Assembly (NCBI GenBank): GCA_028277965.1
Contig: JANQFF010000085.1
Span: 1-64,000, forward strand
Length of the DNA stretch: 64,000 nucleotides
From: Pseudomonadales bacterium
Lineage (GTDB): Bacteria > Pseudomonadota > Gammaproteobacteria > Pseudomonadales > Azotimanducaceae
Direction: 5' to 3'
Shown: piece by piece, positions 34,861-43,234 of the stretch
Numbering within the stretch: the stretch's first letter is position 1
How the letters are laid out: every line of letters begins with the position of its first letter
The notes under the pieces: model-generated
What the model was told of the DNA's origin: nothing
Database searches by the model: none
What the model saw: the letters and a program-made list of their open reading frames with translations, nothing else
Program-made: the position numbers and the translations under genes

Positions 34861-35349
34861 ATGGGGGATTTTGACGACCGCGCGTTCCGCAACGCGATGG
34901 GAAACTTTTGTACGGGCGTTGTGATCGCCACCGGAATGTTTGAAGGCAAACCGGCCGGGTTTGCGGCTCAGTCATTTGTATCCCTTTCCCTGGAACCGCC
35001 GCTGATTGCGCTCTGTCCGGGGAAAAACTCCACGAGCTGGCCGAAACTCCGGGATTCGGGGCACTTCTGTATCAATATTCTCGCTTCCGACCAGAAAGCC
35101 GTCTGTGACGCGATGGCCCAGTCGGGTGGTGACAAGTTTGCCGCTTTCGACTGGCATGAGGGCAAAACCGGTTCGCCCATTCTCAATGGGGTGTTGGGTT
35201 ACGTCGATTGTTCGCTGGAAACGGAACATGACGCGGGCGACCACACAATTGCGGTGGGGCGTGTGCAGGATTTTCAGATCGGTAACGGCGAATCGGCCCC
35301 GCTGCTCTTCTTCCGAGGTGCTTACGGGGAATTCGACGCGATATCCTGA
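34861..35349 (+). CDS. Flavin reductase family protein
   Basis: 162 residues from ATG 34861. FRNAMGNFCTGVVIATGMFEGKPAGFAAQSFVSLSLEPPLIALCPGKNSTSW is the conserved FMN-binding split-barrel text of the DIM6/NTAB-HpaC family. Such enzymes reduce FMN or FAD with NAD(P)H and hand it to two-component monooxygenases. A luciferase-like protein (35494-36363) is close, on the other strand, so partner supply is possible but unproven. The next feature is a REP pair. Confidence 0.9.
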   Translation: MGDFDDRAFRNAMGNFCTGVVIATGMFEGKPAGFAAQSFVSLSLEPPLIALCPGKNSTSWPKLRDSGHFCINILASDQKAVCDAMAQSGGDKFAAFDWHEGKTGSPILNGVLGYVDCSLETEHDAGDHTIAVGRVQDFQIGNGESAPLLFFRGAYGEFDAIS

Positions 35350-35353
35350 TATC

Positions 35354-35417
35354 AATCGCGGCTGAAGCCGCTCCTACAGAGGTAGCTAAGTCTGTAGGAG
35401 CGGCTTCAGCCGCGATT
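35354..35417. repeat. REP inverted pair (family 1)
   Basis: An intact copy (35354-35378) faces another (35393-35417) across 14 bases, with GTAG ends inward. It follows the flavin reductase stop, and a family 2 palindrome lies 38 bases further on, so both repeat families sit in the same intergenic gap. Confidence 0.92.
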
Positions 35418-35455
35418 CGAGAATTCAGAGCACCATCCGTGCGGTGACACGGTCT

Positions 35456-35494
35456 AACTAGTAACAATGGGGTCAGACCCCAATGTTACTAGTT
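35456..35494. repeat. Palindromic repeat, family 2 (hybrid arms)
   Basis: 39 bp. The left arm reads ACAATGGGG while the right reads CCCCAATGT, so the two known variants are mixed and leave an A-A mismatch in the stem. Its last base is the first base of the TTA that encodes the stop of the LLM gene on the minus strand. Confidence 0.9.
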
Positions 35495-36363
35495 TAAGGA
35501 GCCAACGCCTCCAGGCACTCCCAGTGCAGGTCACCAAACTGCCCGTTGGGGTTCACCGGCTGAATACATACATGGCTGGCTCCCGCATCCATATGTTCGG
35601 CGATGCGTGCCTTGATGTCGTCCGCTGATCCCCATGCGAAGGTCGAATCGATGAACCTGTCGCTCAGGCTGTTGATGTCGTCTTCGGTCAGACCCATGCG
35701 CAGCCAGTTGTTCCGGTAGTTTGGTAACGCCTGGTAGATCTGGGCGACGGGTTTGGCGAGTTCCCGTGCTTTGGCCGGATCAGTTTCGAGAATGACCTTC
35801 TGTTCGACACACAACATCGGCTCCGGACCCATGATCTCCCGCGCAAAACGCGTATGGTCGGGAGAGGAGAAGTAGGGGTGTGCACCCGAGGTGGCTTCTG
35901 CTGCCAGTTCCAGCATCTTTGGTCCAAGAGCCGCGATGACGAGCGGTGGTTCTTCGGAAGGCGGCACGCCCTGGTAAGGTGAGGCTTTCATCTTTTCTAT
36001 GTATGTACGCATCGTCGCGACAGGTGGGCCGTATTCCAGACCCCGCACACCCTCCACGAGAGGTTTGTGGGATACCCCCATGCCGAGCAGAAAGCGCCCG
36101 CTGGACTGTTCCGCCAGTGTTTTCTGCGCAGCCATCGTTACGCCCGGTTCCCGGTGATAGATGTTGATGATGCCTGTGGCGAGATTCAGCGTTGAGGTGT
36201 TCGCAAGCAGCCACGAGGCCAATGCCACGGGGCTTTTACCAACTGTTTCCGGTAACCAGAGTGTGCCGTAGCCGAGTTTTTCGATGCGCTGGGCGGCGGC
36301 AGCTGTGTCTGCTGAGCTCGAACCGTCGAAGAAATACCAGACGCCGAGTTTGCCTGTGTCCAT
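35494..36363 (-). CDS. LLM-class flavin-dependent oxidoreductase
   Basis: 289 residues of the luciferase-like monooxygenase fold. GKLGVWYFFDGSS opens the barrel, YGTLWLPETVGKSP and NLATGIINIYHREPGVTMAAQKTLAEQSSGRFLLGMGVSHKPLVE follow, which is typical for the family. Whether it uses FMN or F420 is not visible. An enoyl-CoA hydratase-like gene lies upstream with a 32-base gap on the same strand. The flavin reductase gene at 34861 is nearby on the other strand. The stop abuts a family 2 palindrome. Confidence 0.9.
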   Translation of the reverse strand: MDTGKLGVWYFFDGSSSADTAAAAQRIEKLGYGTLWLPETVGKSPVALASWLLANTSTLNLATGIINIYHREPGVTMAAQKTLAEQSSGRFLLGMGVSHKPLVEGVRGLEYGPPVATMRTYIEKMKASPYQGVPPSEEPPLVIAALGPKMLELAAEATSGAHPYFSSPDHTRFAREIMGPEPMLCVEQKVILETDPAKARELAKPVAQIYQALPNYRNNWLRMGLTEDDINSLSDRFIDSTFAWGSADDIKARIAEHMDAGASHVCIQPVNPNGQFGDLHWECLEALAP

Positions 36364-36395
36364 GAAATTGTCGTTCCTTATTTTCCGATGAAGAT

Positions 36396-37202
36396 TTACT
36401 TTCCTGTGAAGTTTCCGGGGCGGCGCTCTGATACGGCTTTAATGCCCTCGTAAGCGTCTGCCGTGGCACGCAGCCACTGTTGTTCACTGAGTTCGTGTAC
36501 CGTCGCTGCCTGGACTGCCTCTGCGAGGCCTTCGCGCATGGTTGCACGGACGGACATCACGGCGAGCGGAGCGTTTTCTGCAATCTCGTGGGCCAGTTCC
36601 CCGGCGGCTGACCGCAGGTTTTCCGCATCGACGAGTCTGTCGACGAGACCGATTTCGAGCGCTTCTTCACCGCTCACCCGTCGGCCGGTAAGAAGCATGT
36701 TGTTGGCGGTCTGATTCCCCACCAGGCGTGGCAGGGTTACCGTGACACCAAACCCCTGGTGTATGCCGAGCTTGACGAAGTTGGCGCCAAATCGAGCAGC
36801 CGGGGAAGCGACGCGAAAGTCAGGTACCAGGGACAGACCCAGGCCGCCGCCAATCGCCGCACCCTGGATGGCGCCAATGATCGGCTTCCTGTTACTGAAG
36901 AGACGGGTCGCCTCCTGATATAATTTGCCAGTTGTATTGCGAAACCCTTCTTCCGAAAAGTCATCGCTGCCGGTGCCGTCGTCCTGTCCTGTTCCGAAGT
37001 TGGCACCTGCACAGAACGCTTTGCCCTCCGAAGCCAGAATGATGACACGACAATCTGCGGTTTCGTCGAGTTCATCGAAAGCGTCGGCGATCTGTTGTAT
37101 CAGTTGAAAGTCGAAGAAATTGAGGGGTGGACGCTGGAGTTCCACGGTGGCGACGTGGCCGTCCAGGGTCACACCGATGTCGGTGTAGGTAGATAGTGTC
37201 AC
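36396..37202 (-). CDS. Enoyl-CoA hydratase/isomerase family protein (non-canonical active site)
   Basis: 268 residues of the crotonase fold. Oxyanion-hole segments are AFCAGANF and GAAIGGGLGLSL. However, the two catalytic glutamates of classic hydratases are not seen: the segment reads ANFVKLGIHQG rather than xPExxLG, and QTANNMLLTG lacks the second glutamate. It may therefore be an isomerase, hydrolase or other crotonase-type enzyme, not a standard hydratase. It is followed by the LLM gene and is divergent from the MATE transporter (71 bp). Confidence 0.88.
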   Translation of the reverse strand: MTLSTYTDIGVTLDGHVATVELQRPPLNFFDFQLIQQIADAFDELDETADCRVIILASEGKAFCAGANFGTGQDDGTGSDDFSEEGFRNTTGKLYQEATRLFSNRKPIIGAIQGAAIGGGLGLSLVPDFRVASPAARFGANFVKLGIHQGFGVTVTLPRLVGNQTANNMLLTGRRVSGEEALEIGLVDRLVDAENLRSAAGELAHEIAENAPLAVMSVRATMREGLAEAVQAATVHELSEQQWLRATADAYEGIKAVSERRPGNFTGK

Positions 37203-37273
37203 TGGAGTATTTTTAGTTATTCGAAACCCTGGGATGTTAGCAGCGGAACACAGAAATCACACGATGGGGCGGG

Positions 37274-38656
37274 ATGGATTCTGAATCCACAGCGTCTGTA
37301 ACGGACGAGGAGGCCGAGCGCCCGGGCATCTGGGAACTCGCCTTGCCGTCAATTCTCGGCAACCTGTCGTACACCATCGTTGGCATGGTGCAGACCAAAT
37401 TTGTCGCTGAACTCGGGGCTGAGGGGCTCGCGGCTGTTGGAGCGGGTCAGCGTATATTCTTCGCGATGCAGGCGCTCATGATGGCGGTCAGTGCCGGGAC
37501 CACGGCATTGGTGGCCCGTGCCTGGGGCGCGGGAGACTATACTGAGGCGAGCCGCGTCACGATGGCATCGCTTGTTCTGGCCGCGGTGATGGCGCTTGTG
37601 ATCGCCGTTTTGGGGATCGCGTTTGCAACGCCGGTTGCCAGTGTATTTGGTCTTGACCAGCAGACGCTTGAAATGGCGAGCCTCAATATTCGCTGGCTCT
37701 CCGCATTCAACATTGTATTTGCGGGTATGTTCATCCTCAGTGCAGCACTCAGGGCGTCAGGGGATGCCTGGACGCCACTGTGGATGAGTGTGGGTGTGAA
37801 CATCCTGAACGTCCCGCTCCTTTACGCCTTCATTTTCGGGCGCTGGGGCATGCCGGAAATGGGTGTTGCCGGGGCGGCTGTCGCGGTGGGCATCTCGTTC
37901 GGCATCGGGGTGGGGGTGTTGCTCTACTTGTGGGTGCGCCAGAAGTTCCGTGTCAAACACGTGCGTGGCGGATGGTGGCGTCGCGAACGTTTGAAACAAC
38001 TGCTCGACATCGGTTACCCCGCAGCGCTGGAGCAGGGTGTATTCCAGCTTGGATTTTTCATTTTCCTGATGCTGATCGGAAACTACTACGGAACAGAGGC
38101 GTTTGCCGCTTACAACATCGGCGCAAACCTTCTGATGATCTGCATGACGGTAGGCTTTGGCTTCTCGATAGCAGGGTCGACACTTGTGGGTCAACATCTT
38201 GGTGCCCGGGACCATGAAGGTGCTACCCGCAGCGGCTGGCGGGCACTGGTGTTTGCGGTGATCTCGATGGGCGGTCTGGGAGTCTTGATACTTTTCTTCG
38301 CTGAAGAAATTGCCACCTACTTCCTGGGTGATGAGGAAGTAACGATCCGCTATACGGTGCAGTTCATGTTCATGCTTGGGCTGTGTATGCCGTTGCTTGC
38401 TGTTGAGTTCACGCTTGGTGGTGCGCTCAGAGGTGCGGGTGACACACGTTTCCCGCTGGTCGCCACTACACTTGGGCTCCTGGTTATGCGTTGCGGAATC
38501 TCCGCTGTGGTCACTTACATGGGCCTGCCTGTCGTGTATGTTTACGCGTCCATCATTGGGGACTATGTTCTCAAGGGCATAATGCTCGTCTGGCGTTTCC
38601 AGAGGGGCAAGTGGAAGACCATCGTGGTGCGTACAAACTATGCCGGAGTTGCCTGA
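37274..38656 (+). CDS. MATE family efflux transporter
   Basis: 460 residues with 12 hydrophobic helices in two six-helix halves (for example VGMVQTKFVAELGAEGLAAVGAGQRI in the first and GFGFSIAGSTLVGQHLGARDHEGATRSGW in the second). The GxxxxQ/GQ-type loop motifs fit Na+ or H+-coupled MATE exporters of drugs or metabolites. The substrate is unknown. It overlaps the Fpg/Nei gene by 17 bases, an unusual but plausible co-expressed pair. Confidence 0.94.
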   Translation: MDSESTASVTDEEAERPGIWELALPSILGNLSYTIVGMVQTKFVAELGAEGLAAVGAGQRIFFAMQALMMAVSAGTTALVARAWGAGDYTEASRVTMASLVLAAVMALVIAVLGIAFATPVASVFGLDQQTLEMASLNIRWLSAFNIVFAGMFILSAALRASGDAWTPLWMSVGVNILNVPLLYAFIFGRWGMPEMGVAGAAVAVGISFGIGVGVLLYLWVRQKFRVKHVRGGWWRRERLKQLLDIGYPAALEQGVFQLGFFIFLMLIGNYYGTEAFAAYNIGANLLMICMTVGFGFSIAGSTLVGQHLGARDHEGATRSGWRALVFAVISMGGLGVLILFFAEEIATYFLGDEEVTIRYTVQFMFMLGLCMPLLAVEFTLGGALRGAGDTRFPLVATTLGLLVMRCGISAVVTYMGLPVVYVYASIIGDYVLKGIMLVWRFQRGKWKTIVVRTNYAGVA

Positions 38657-39530
38657 CCTGACGGTTTATATCGACGCGCTCAATGAGCGGGTGCGGGATG
38701 CAACGCTCGAAGGCATCACCCTGGCTTCGCCATTCCTGCTCAGGACGGTTTCACCCGGAATAGACGATATCGTTGGGCGGCGTGTCAAAGAATGTAGCCG
38801 TCTGGCCAAACAGCTCGTGTTCGCCCTGGAGGACGACTACTACTTCGTCATTCACCTCATGATATCGGGACGCCTGCAATGGTCGGAGGAGTACAAACCA
38901 CCACCAAAACGCAATGGGCTTGCTGCGTTTCGGTTTTCGACGGGCACTGTGATGTTTACCGAAGCCAGTAAGAAAAAGCGTGCGTCGCTCAGAATTGTTC
39001 AGGGGGATGACGGGCTGGTGAGCCTCAACCCCGGGGGCATGGAGGTCCTGGGCAGTAAGCCGGAGCAGTTCGCTGCTGCTCTCAAAAGCGTCAATCACAC
39101 TCTGAAGAGGGCGCTGACGGACCAACGCGTGTTTGCGGGGATAGGCAACGCATATTCCGATGAGATCCTGTTGCGTGCACAGCTCTCTCCGTTCAAACAG
39201 TCGTCGAAAGTGACCGAAGATGAAATCCTGCGATTACACAGCGCCTGCCAGGAGGTGCTGATCGAGTGGGTCGATATCCTTAACGCCAAAGCCAAAGGCA
39301 AGTTCCCAACCAGGGTGACGGCGTTTCATCCGGAAATGGCGGCACATGGGAAGTACAAGGAACCGTGCCCGGTTTGCGGGTCGCCCATACAGCGGATCGT
39401 CTATGCAGAGAACGAGGCAAACTACTGTGCCAAATGCCAGACGGAGGGGCGGCTCCTGGCAGACCGTTCACTGTCACGGTTGCTGAAAGACAACTGGCCT
39501 AAGCGGCTCGAAGATCTGGAAAACCTATGA
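38640..39530 (+). CDS. Formamidopyrimidine/endonuclease VIII-type DNA glycosylase
   Basis: 296 residues. It starts MPELPDLTVY, with the catalytic proline (after Met removal) and glutamate of the PE(L)P motif; the next position is D rather than the usual E. GIGNAYSDEILLRAQLSP is the H2TH region, and CPVCGSPIQ...YCAKCQTEG forms the C-terminal zinc finger. It excises oxidised bases and cleaves the abasic site by beta/delta elimination. Assignment to Fpg or Nei cannot be made by eye. It overlaps the MATE gene by 17 bases and is convergent with the CinA-like fusion gene, whose stop codon directly follows its own. Confidence 0.92.
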   Translation: MPELPDLTVYIDALNERVRDATLEGITLASPFLLRTVSPGIDDIVGRRVKECSRLAKQLVFALEDDYYFVIHLMISGRLQWSEEYKPPPKRNGLAAFRFSTGTVMFTEASKKKRASLRIVQGDDGLVSLNPGGMEVLGSKPEQFAAALKSVNHTLKRALTDQRVFAGIGNAYSDEILLRAQLSPFKQSSKVTEDEILRLHSACQEVLIEWVDILNAKAKGKFPTRVTAFHPEMAAHGKYKEPCPVCGSPIQRIVYAENEANYCAKCQTEGRLLADRSLSRLLKDNWPKRLEDLENL

Positions 39531-40592
39531 TCAGCGGGTGCGGATATGCGTTGAGGAGATGTCGAGCCGATATTCATCTTCGGTGACACCTTCACAGCGT
39601 TCACGCAGAAGATCGGGGAGCACCAGGTCATCCAGGGTAACGAACCTGTCGTCGATGGACCGGCCGAACACCAGAAACCGGGTGTTGAACTCGTCGAAAA
39701 CCTGAAGAGCGCGCTCCAGTTCTCCCCAGTGACCGCCGTAGAAACGCAGATCGGCGATTCTTTCCAGGGTGTCGACGCCCAGGATAAAAGTACAATGCTC
39801 AAACAGTCGCGCCTTATCAGAAAAGTTGGGCGTGTTCGTGAGCCAGACTGGCGTTTCGGTGAGGCTGGCGAGCCTCTGTTCGATACTGATGTAGTCGAGG
39901 GCCGGTTTGTCCGCGTTTTTAACGGCGATTTCAAATGCACCCGTTAATCCGGTTTTACGCTCCGCAAAGGCCAGCAGACCGTGATGCCCTTCATGCGCGG
40001 GATTGAATGATCCCGGCAGGATCAGTGTGCCGTCATGCTCCTGTGTACAAACGCGAAAGTGTTTACGTTCGAGGAGCGCGCTGTGGTGTTCACGAGCACT
40101 GGCGTGCTCCATGGATACACGTGCTTTTTCGAGTGGCTGACTGTGCAGCGCATGCGCCATGGTCATCCACAGAAGGTCCAGGAGTTCCGCCTCTTCCTGC
40201 TCGCGGTCCGCGGAAAACTCAGCGCTGAAGAGGTACGTATCGGAGGGCGTCTGAAACGCCCAGTGGGCCCGGTGTTTGCCTTTCTTTTCGCGGTTGGTGG
40301 CGAGCGCCGCAGTGCAACCGAAACCAAACAACATTCCATGACCCAGGGAGTGGGCGCGTTGATAGGCGGTTGTGGCAAGTTGCAGTGCTGTCGTGGTGGA
40401 AGTCGCCTGTTCGGGCTGTCTGCCGAGAAGCTCAGTCAGCGCCAGGTTCGCGTACGGGACCCGTGCCTCCAGAACGGTCGCTGAAGCCCCAGGGGTGCTC
40501 AGTACCTCAGAAAGAAACGGCGCGCCGCCACCCGTCACGTACAGAACCCCCTGCCAGGGACTTGTGTGGAGAGCTCTGGCGCGCTCGGTCAT
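39531..40592 (-). CDS. CinA-like domain fused to a nicotinamide-mononucleotide-adenylyltransferase-like domain
   Basis: 353 residues from ATG 40592 (MTERARALHTSPWQG); the upstream ORF extension overlaps the neighbour. Residues 1-165 resemble the CinA/PncC C-terminal fold: VTGGGAPFLSEVL, PGASATVLEARVPYANLAL and FGFGCTAALATNREKKGKHRAHWAF. The PncC active-site serine and lysine are not seen (YVTGG in place of ESCTGG, YANLAL in place of YSNEAK). Residues about 215-353 are a nucleotidyltransferase: LPGSFNPAHEGHHGLL (HxGH) and LDISSTHIRTR (ISSTxxR). Its gene starts one base after the hydrolase stop. It probably adenylylates a (nicotinate) mononucleotide, which is inference. Confidence 0.83.
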   Translation of the reverse strand: MTERARALHTSPWQGVLYVTGGGAPFLSEVLSTPGASATVLEARVPYANLALTELLGRQPEQATSTTTALQLATTAYQRAHSLGHGMLFGFGCTAALATNREKKGKHRAHWAFQTPSDTYLFSAEFSADREQEEAELLDLLWMTMAHALHSQPLEKARVSMEHASAREHHSALLERKHFRVCTQEHDGTLILPGSFNPAHEGHHGLLAFAERKTGLTGAFEIAVKNADKPALDYISIEQRLASLTETPVWLTNTPNFSDKARLFEHCTFILGVDTLERIADLRFYGGHWGELERALQVFDEFNTRFLVFGRSIDDRFVTLDDLVLPDLLRERCEGVTEDEYRLDISSTHIRTR

Positions 40593-40593
40593 C

Positions 40594-41487
40594 TCAGTCC
40601 GCGAGGAACTTGTCGACCCGGTCCACAAACGGCTGTAGCTGGTCGTGGTGAACCCAGTGGCCTGCGTCCGCAAACGCTTCAACTTCCAGTGGGCAGTCGA
40701 AGTTCTTCACACGCCCGTCTTTGATCGGATCAGATGCCCACGATTCGAGGCCGCGCACCAGAAGCGTCGGGCAGGTGATGTTCTTAAACATTGCCCACGT
40801 CTCATCGTATGGCACACCCATGGGTGGGAAAGCCCGGACGTAGTTGTCGAATTTCCATGAATAGGTCCCGTCCTCGTTCTGATTGCTGCCGTGGATCGTG
40901 AGGTGCCGTGCCTGGTCTTCCGAGAGGTGCGGGTTCTCTGTTTGCATGCGATGGAAGGCGTCCTCCAGAGTCGGGTAGCGCCTGACCTGCCGTCCGGACA
41001 GTTTTCGCAGATCGCCCATCCAGTCATGGATGCGTTTATCGAGCGGCTGGTTGAGCCGTTCCTCGAGCATCGATGGAGGCGGCCCCATCCCCTCAATCGA
41101 GACGAGCTTCTTCACGTTCTCCGGGAAGAGAGCCGTATACATGAGGGAGATGGATCCCCCGAGGGAATGCCCGATGACGGTGACAGGCGTCATGTCTTTC
41201 TGGTGCAGAAGCTGGGCAATGTCGTAAACGTAGTCGAGCTGGTTATAACCGCCGCCAACCATCCACTGGCTGTCGCCATGACCGCGCAGATCGGGCGCAA
41301 TGATGTGGTAGTCACGACGGAAGTGTTCTGCAACCCAGTCCCAGTTCCGACAGTGATCGCGGCCACCGTGAATCAGAATCATGGGCGGCGCGTCAGGATT
41401 CCCCCAGTCGACGTAGTGCAGTCGCAGGCGCTGGGAAAAGTAGGTGTGTGAGGTAGGGCCGGGAATCGACCGTGTGCTCGGCGTCAT
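40594..41487 (-). CDS. Alpha/beta hydrolase
   Basis: 297 residues, single-domain alpha/beta hydrolase fold. LIHGGRDHCRNWDWVAEHF is the oxyanion-hole strand, APDLRGHGDS the typical loop, and GHSLGGSISLMYTALFPE the nucleophile elbow; the histidine is in DAGHWVHHDQ and the acid is probably in the DPIKDGRVK region. It could be an esterase, epoxide hydrolase or ester/C-C hydrolase, no narrower. It is followed one base later by the CinA-like fusion gene, so they share an operon. Confidence 0.9.
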   Translation of the reverse strand: MTPSTRSIPGPTSHTYFSQRLRLHYVDWGNPDAPPMILIHGGRDHCRNWDWVAEHFRRDYHIIAPDLRGHGDSQWMVGGGYNQLDYVYDIAQLLHQKDMTPVTVIGHSLGGSISLMYTALFPENVKKLVSIEGMGPPPSMLEERLNQPLDKRIHDWMGDLRKLSGRQVRRYPTLEDAFHRMQTENPHLSEDQARHLTIHGSNQNEDGTYSWKFDNYVRAFPPMGVPYDETWAMFKNITCPTLLVRGLESWASDPIKDGRVKNFDCPLEVEAFADAGHWVHHDQLQPFVDRVDKFLAD

Positions 41488-41526
41488 AGAGAAAAAGCGT
41501 TCCAGAATAATGAGGCGCGGGATTAT

Positions 41527-41567
41527 AAACTAGTAACAATGGGGTCAGACCCCATTGTTACTAGTTT
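41527..41567. repeat. Palindromic repeat, family 2 (perfect 41 bp)
   Basis: Arm AAACTAGTAACAATGGGGTC, central A, perfect complement. It lies between the alpha/beta hydrolase and the amidohydrolase on the minus strand. The amidohydrolase stop (TAG, 41561-41563 on the minus strand) is inside the repeat, so its last residues (SRN*) run into it. Confidence 0.93.
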
Positions 41568-43234
41568 CTTGAGTAGACCTGGATGCCTCTTGAATAGGTG
41601 GCATTCACGTTGAGATCGAGCAGATCTTCTATCGGCGTCGATAGCGGGTCTCCGGAGAGAACAGCAAAATCCGCCTGCTTGCCGACTTCGATACTGCCTT
41701 TCGTGGTTTCTTCGAAGTTCTGGATGGCGGCATAGATTGTCATGGCCTGCAGCGTCTGGTAGGTGGAAACACGCTGTTCGGGGCCAAGGATCTGGCCGCT
41801 GCGGGTCTGTCGGTTGGTGGTGGCCCAGAGGAGCCGGATGGTATCCGGTGGGACGACAGGCGCGTCGTTGTGTACAGTGAAAACCATACCTCGTGAAGCC
41901 GTAGAAGAGGTTGGGCTGATGCGCCTCGCCCGCTCTACACCAAAAACCGAATCCCGGTGCCAGTCGCCCCAATAGAAAGTGTGAGCTGAAAAGAAAGAGG
42001 GGATGATCCCGAGCGTCTTCATACAGGTGAGTTGGTCCTCGCGGGCCGTCTGGGCGTGAATCATGACGGTCCGGTGATCATGCTGTGGGTCGGCCGCGGC
42101 AACCGCTTCGATCAACATGTCGGCTGCGGCGTCACCGTTGGCATGGGCCATAACCGGGATCTTCCGCTCGAGATAGAAAGCAAGAATTCGATTTGCAGTT
42201 TCGGCTGGAACGGACGGATACCCGCGGTAGTTCTTGTCCTGGCCCTCGGGTGGAATCAGATAGGGCCTGGTGAGATAGGCAGTTTTACCCTGCGGTGAGC
42301 CGTCCAGGAACAGTTTCACGCCACCGAGTTTGAGCCGGTTTTCATAAGATCCATACCCATAATCGGGAAGGGCCGTCGGATTCATACCGACCGGATAAGC
42401 AACCACGTCTATTGTCAATCGACCGGCTGAATCAGCGGCTTTCAGAAGCTCAACGATATCGGGACTGGCCGCACCGTCCTGGGCTGTGGTCAGTCCGTTC
42501 GAAGCGTACGTGCGCATGGCCGCTGAAATGGTGTCGAGTGGGTTTTTTGCCACGTTGTTCATGAACGCGCGTACGGGATAGATTGCGGACTCCTCAAGCA
42601 CGCCATTCGGCTCCTGGCTGCCGGGTCTGCGTCGGATGATTCCGCCGGGTGGATCGGGTGTCTCGCTACTGATGCCCGCCCGGGCCAGACCTCTGGAATT
42701 TGCCGTTGCCAGGTGTCCCGACACGTGAACAAGCCCGATGGGATGGTCTGTGGAGACCTCGTCAAGGTCGTCCCGGTCGGGGTGCCGCTGCTCAGCAATC
42801 AGCGAGTCGTCATAACCGCGTCCCAATACCCACTCCCCGGCCGGGATATTGTTGGCCTCGATATACGTGCGCAGGGCTTCCTGCAGGTCGGCAATGGTTT
42901 TGACAGGGCCGACAGGTGGGGAGGCGACGTTAGCGAGCAATGCATAGGTCCCAACCCCGGCGATGTGACCGTGGGCGTCGACGAACCCGGGCAGGATGGC
43001 CTGATCACCGAGATCCGTGACAACGGTTTCCGGCCCTGTATGCGAATCTGCTTCTGCATGCGACCCCACCCAGGTGATCCTGCCGTCCTCAACAGCAATT
43101 GCCAGTGGTTGGGCCGGCTGCGGGTAATGGGTTGCCATGGTGACGACGTTGTTGCTCTTGAGTACCAGGTCGGCGTCGGCAAAAGCCGTTCCTGCGAGGA
43201 AGAGTAGCAGGCTAACTGAGAAACTTGTCTTCAT
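41561..43234 (-). CDS. Secreted amidohydrolase (YtcJ-like, amidohydrolase_3)
   Basis: 557 residues from ATG 43234 with a signal peptide (SLLLFLAGTAFA) before DADLVLKSNNVVTM; the upstream extension within the symporter gene is excluded. DAHGHIAGVG gives the HxH metal pair, HANGDAAADM and FSAHTFYWGDWHRDS hold further metal ligands, and FTVHNDAPVVPPDTIRLLWA fits the C-terminal part. Family members hydrolyse exocyclic amides or esters; the substrate is unknown. It would act in the periplasm. The 3' end lies in the palindromic repeat, and its 5' end overlaps the AGCS gene by 23 bases. Confidence 0.9.
   Translation of the reverse strand: MKTSFSVSLLLFLAGTAFADADLVLKSNNVVTMATHYPQPAQPLAIAVEDGRITWVGSHAEADSHTGPETVVTDLGDQAILPGFVDAHGHIAGVGTYALLANVASPPVGPVKTIADLQEALRTYIEANNIPAGEWVLGRGYDDSLIAEQRHPDRDDLDEVSTDHPIGLVHVSGHLATANSRGLARAGISSETPDPPGGIIRRRPGSQEPNGVLEESAIYPVRAFMNNVAKNPLDTISAAMRTYASNGLTTAQDGAASPDIVELLKAADSAGRLTIDVVAYPVGMNPTALPDYGYGSYENRLKLGGVKLFLDGSPQGKTAYLTRPYLIPPEGQDKNYRGYPSVPAETANRILAFYLERKIPVMAHANGDAAADMLIEAVAAADPQHDHRTVMIHAQTAREDQLTCMKTLGIIPSFFSAHTFYWGDWHRDSVFGVERARRISPTSSTASRGMVFTVHNDAPVVPPDTIRLLWATTNRQTRSGQILGPEQRVSTYQTLQAMTIYAAIQNFEETTKGSIEVGKQADFAVLSGDPLSTPIEDLLDLNVNATYSRGIQVYSRN

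Noticed and set aside
35494..36363. F420-dependent chemistry for the two LLM proteins
   Set aside because: Homology to this family does not fix the cofactor and no F420 biosynthesis genes are in the window.
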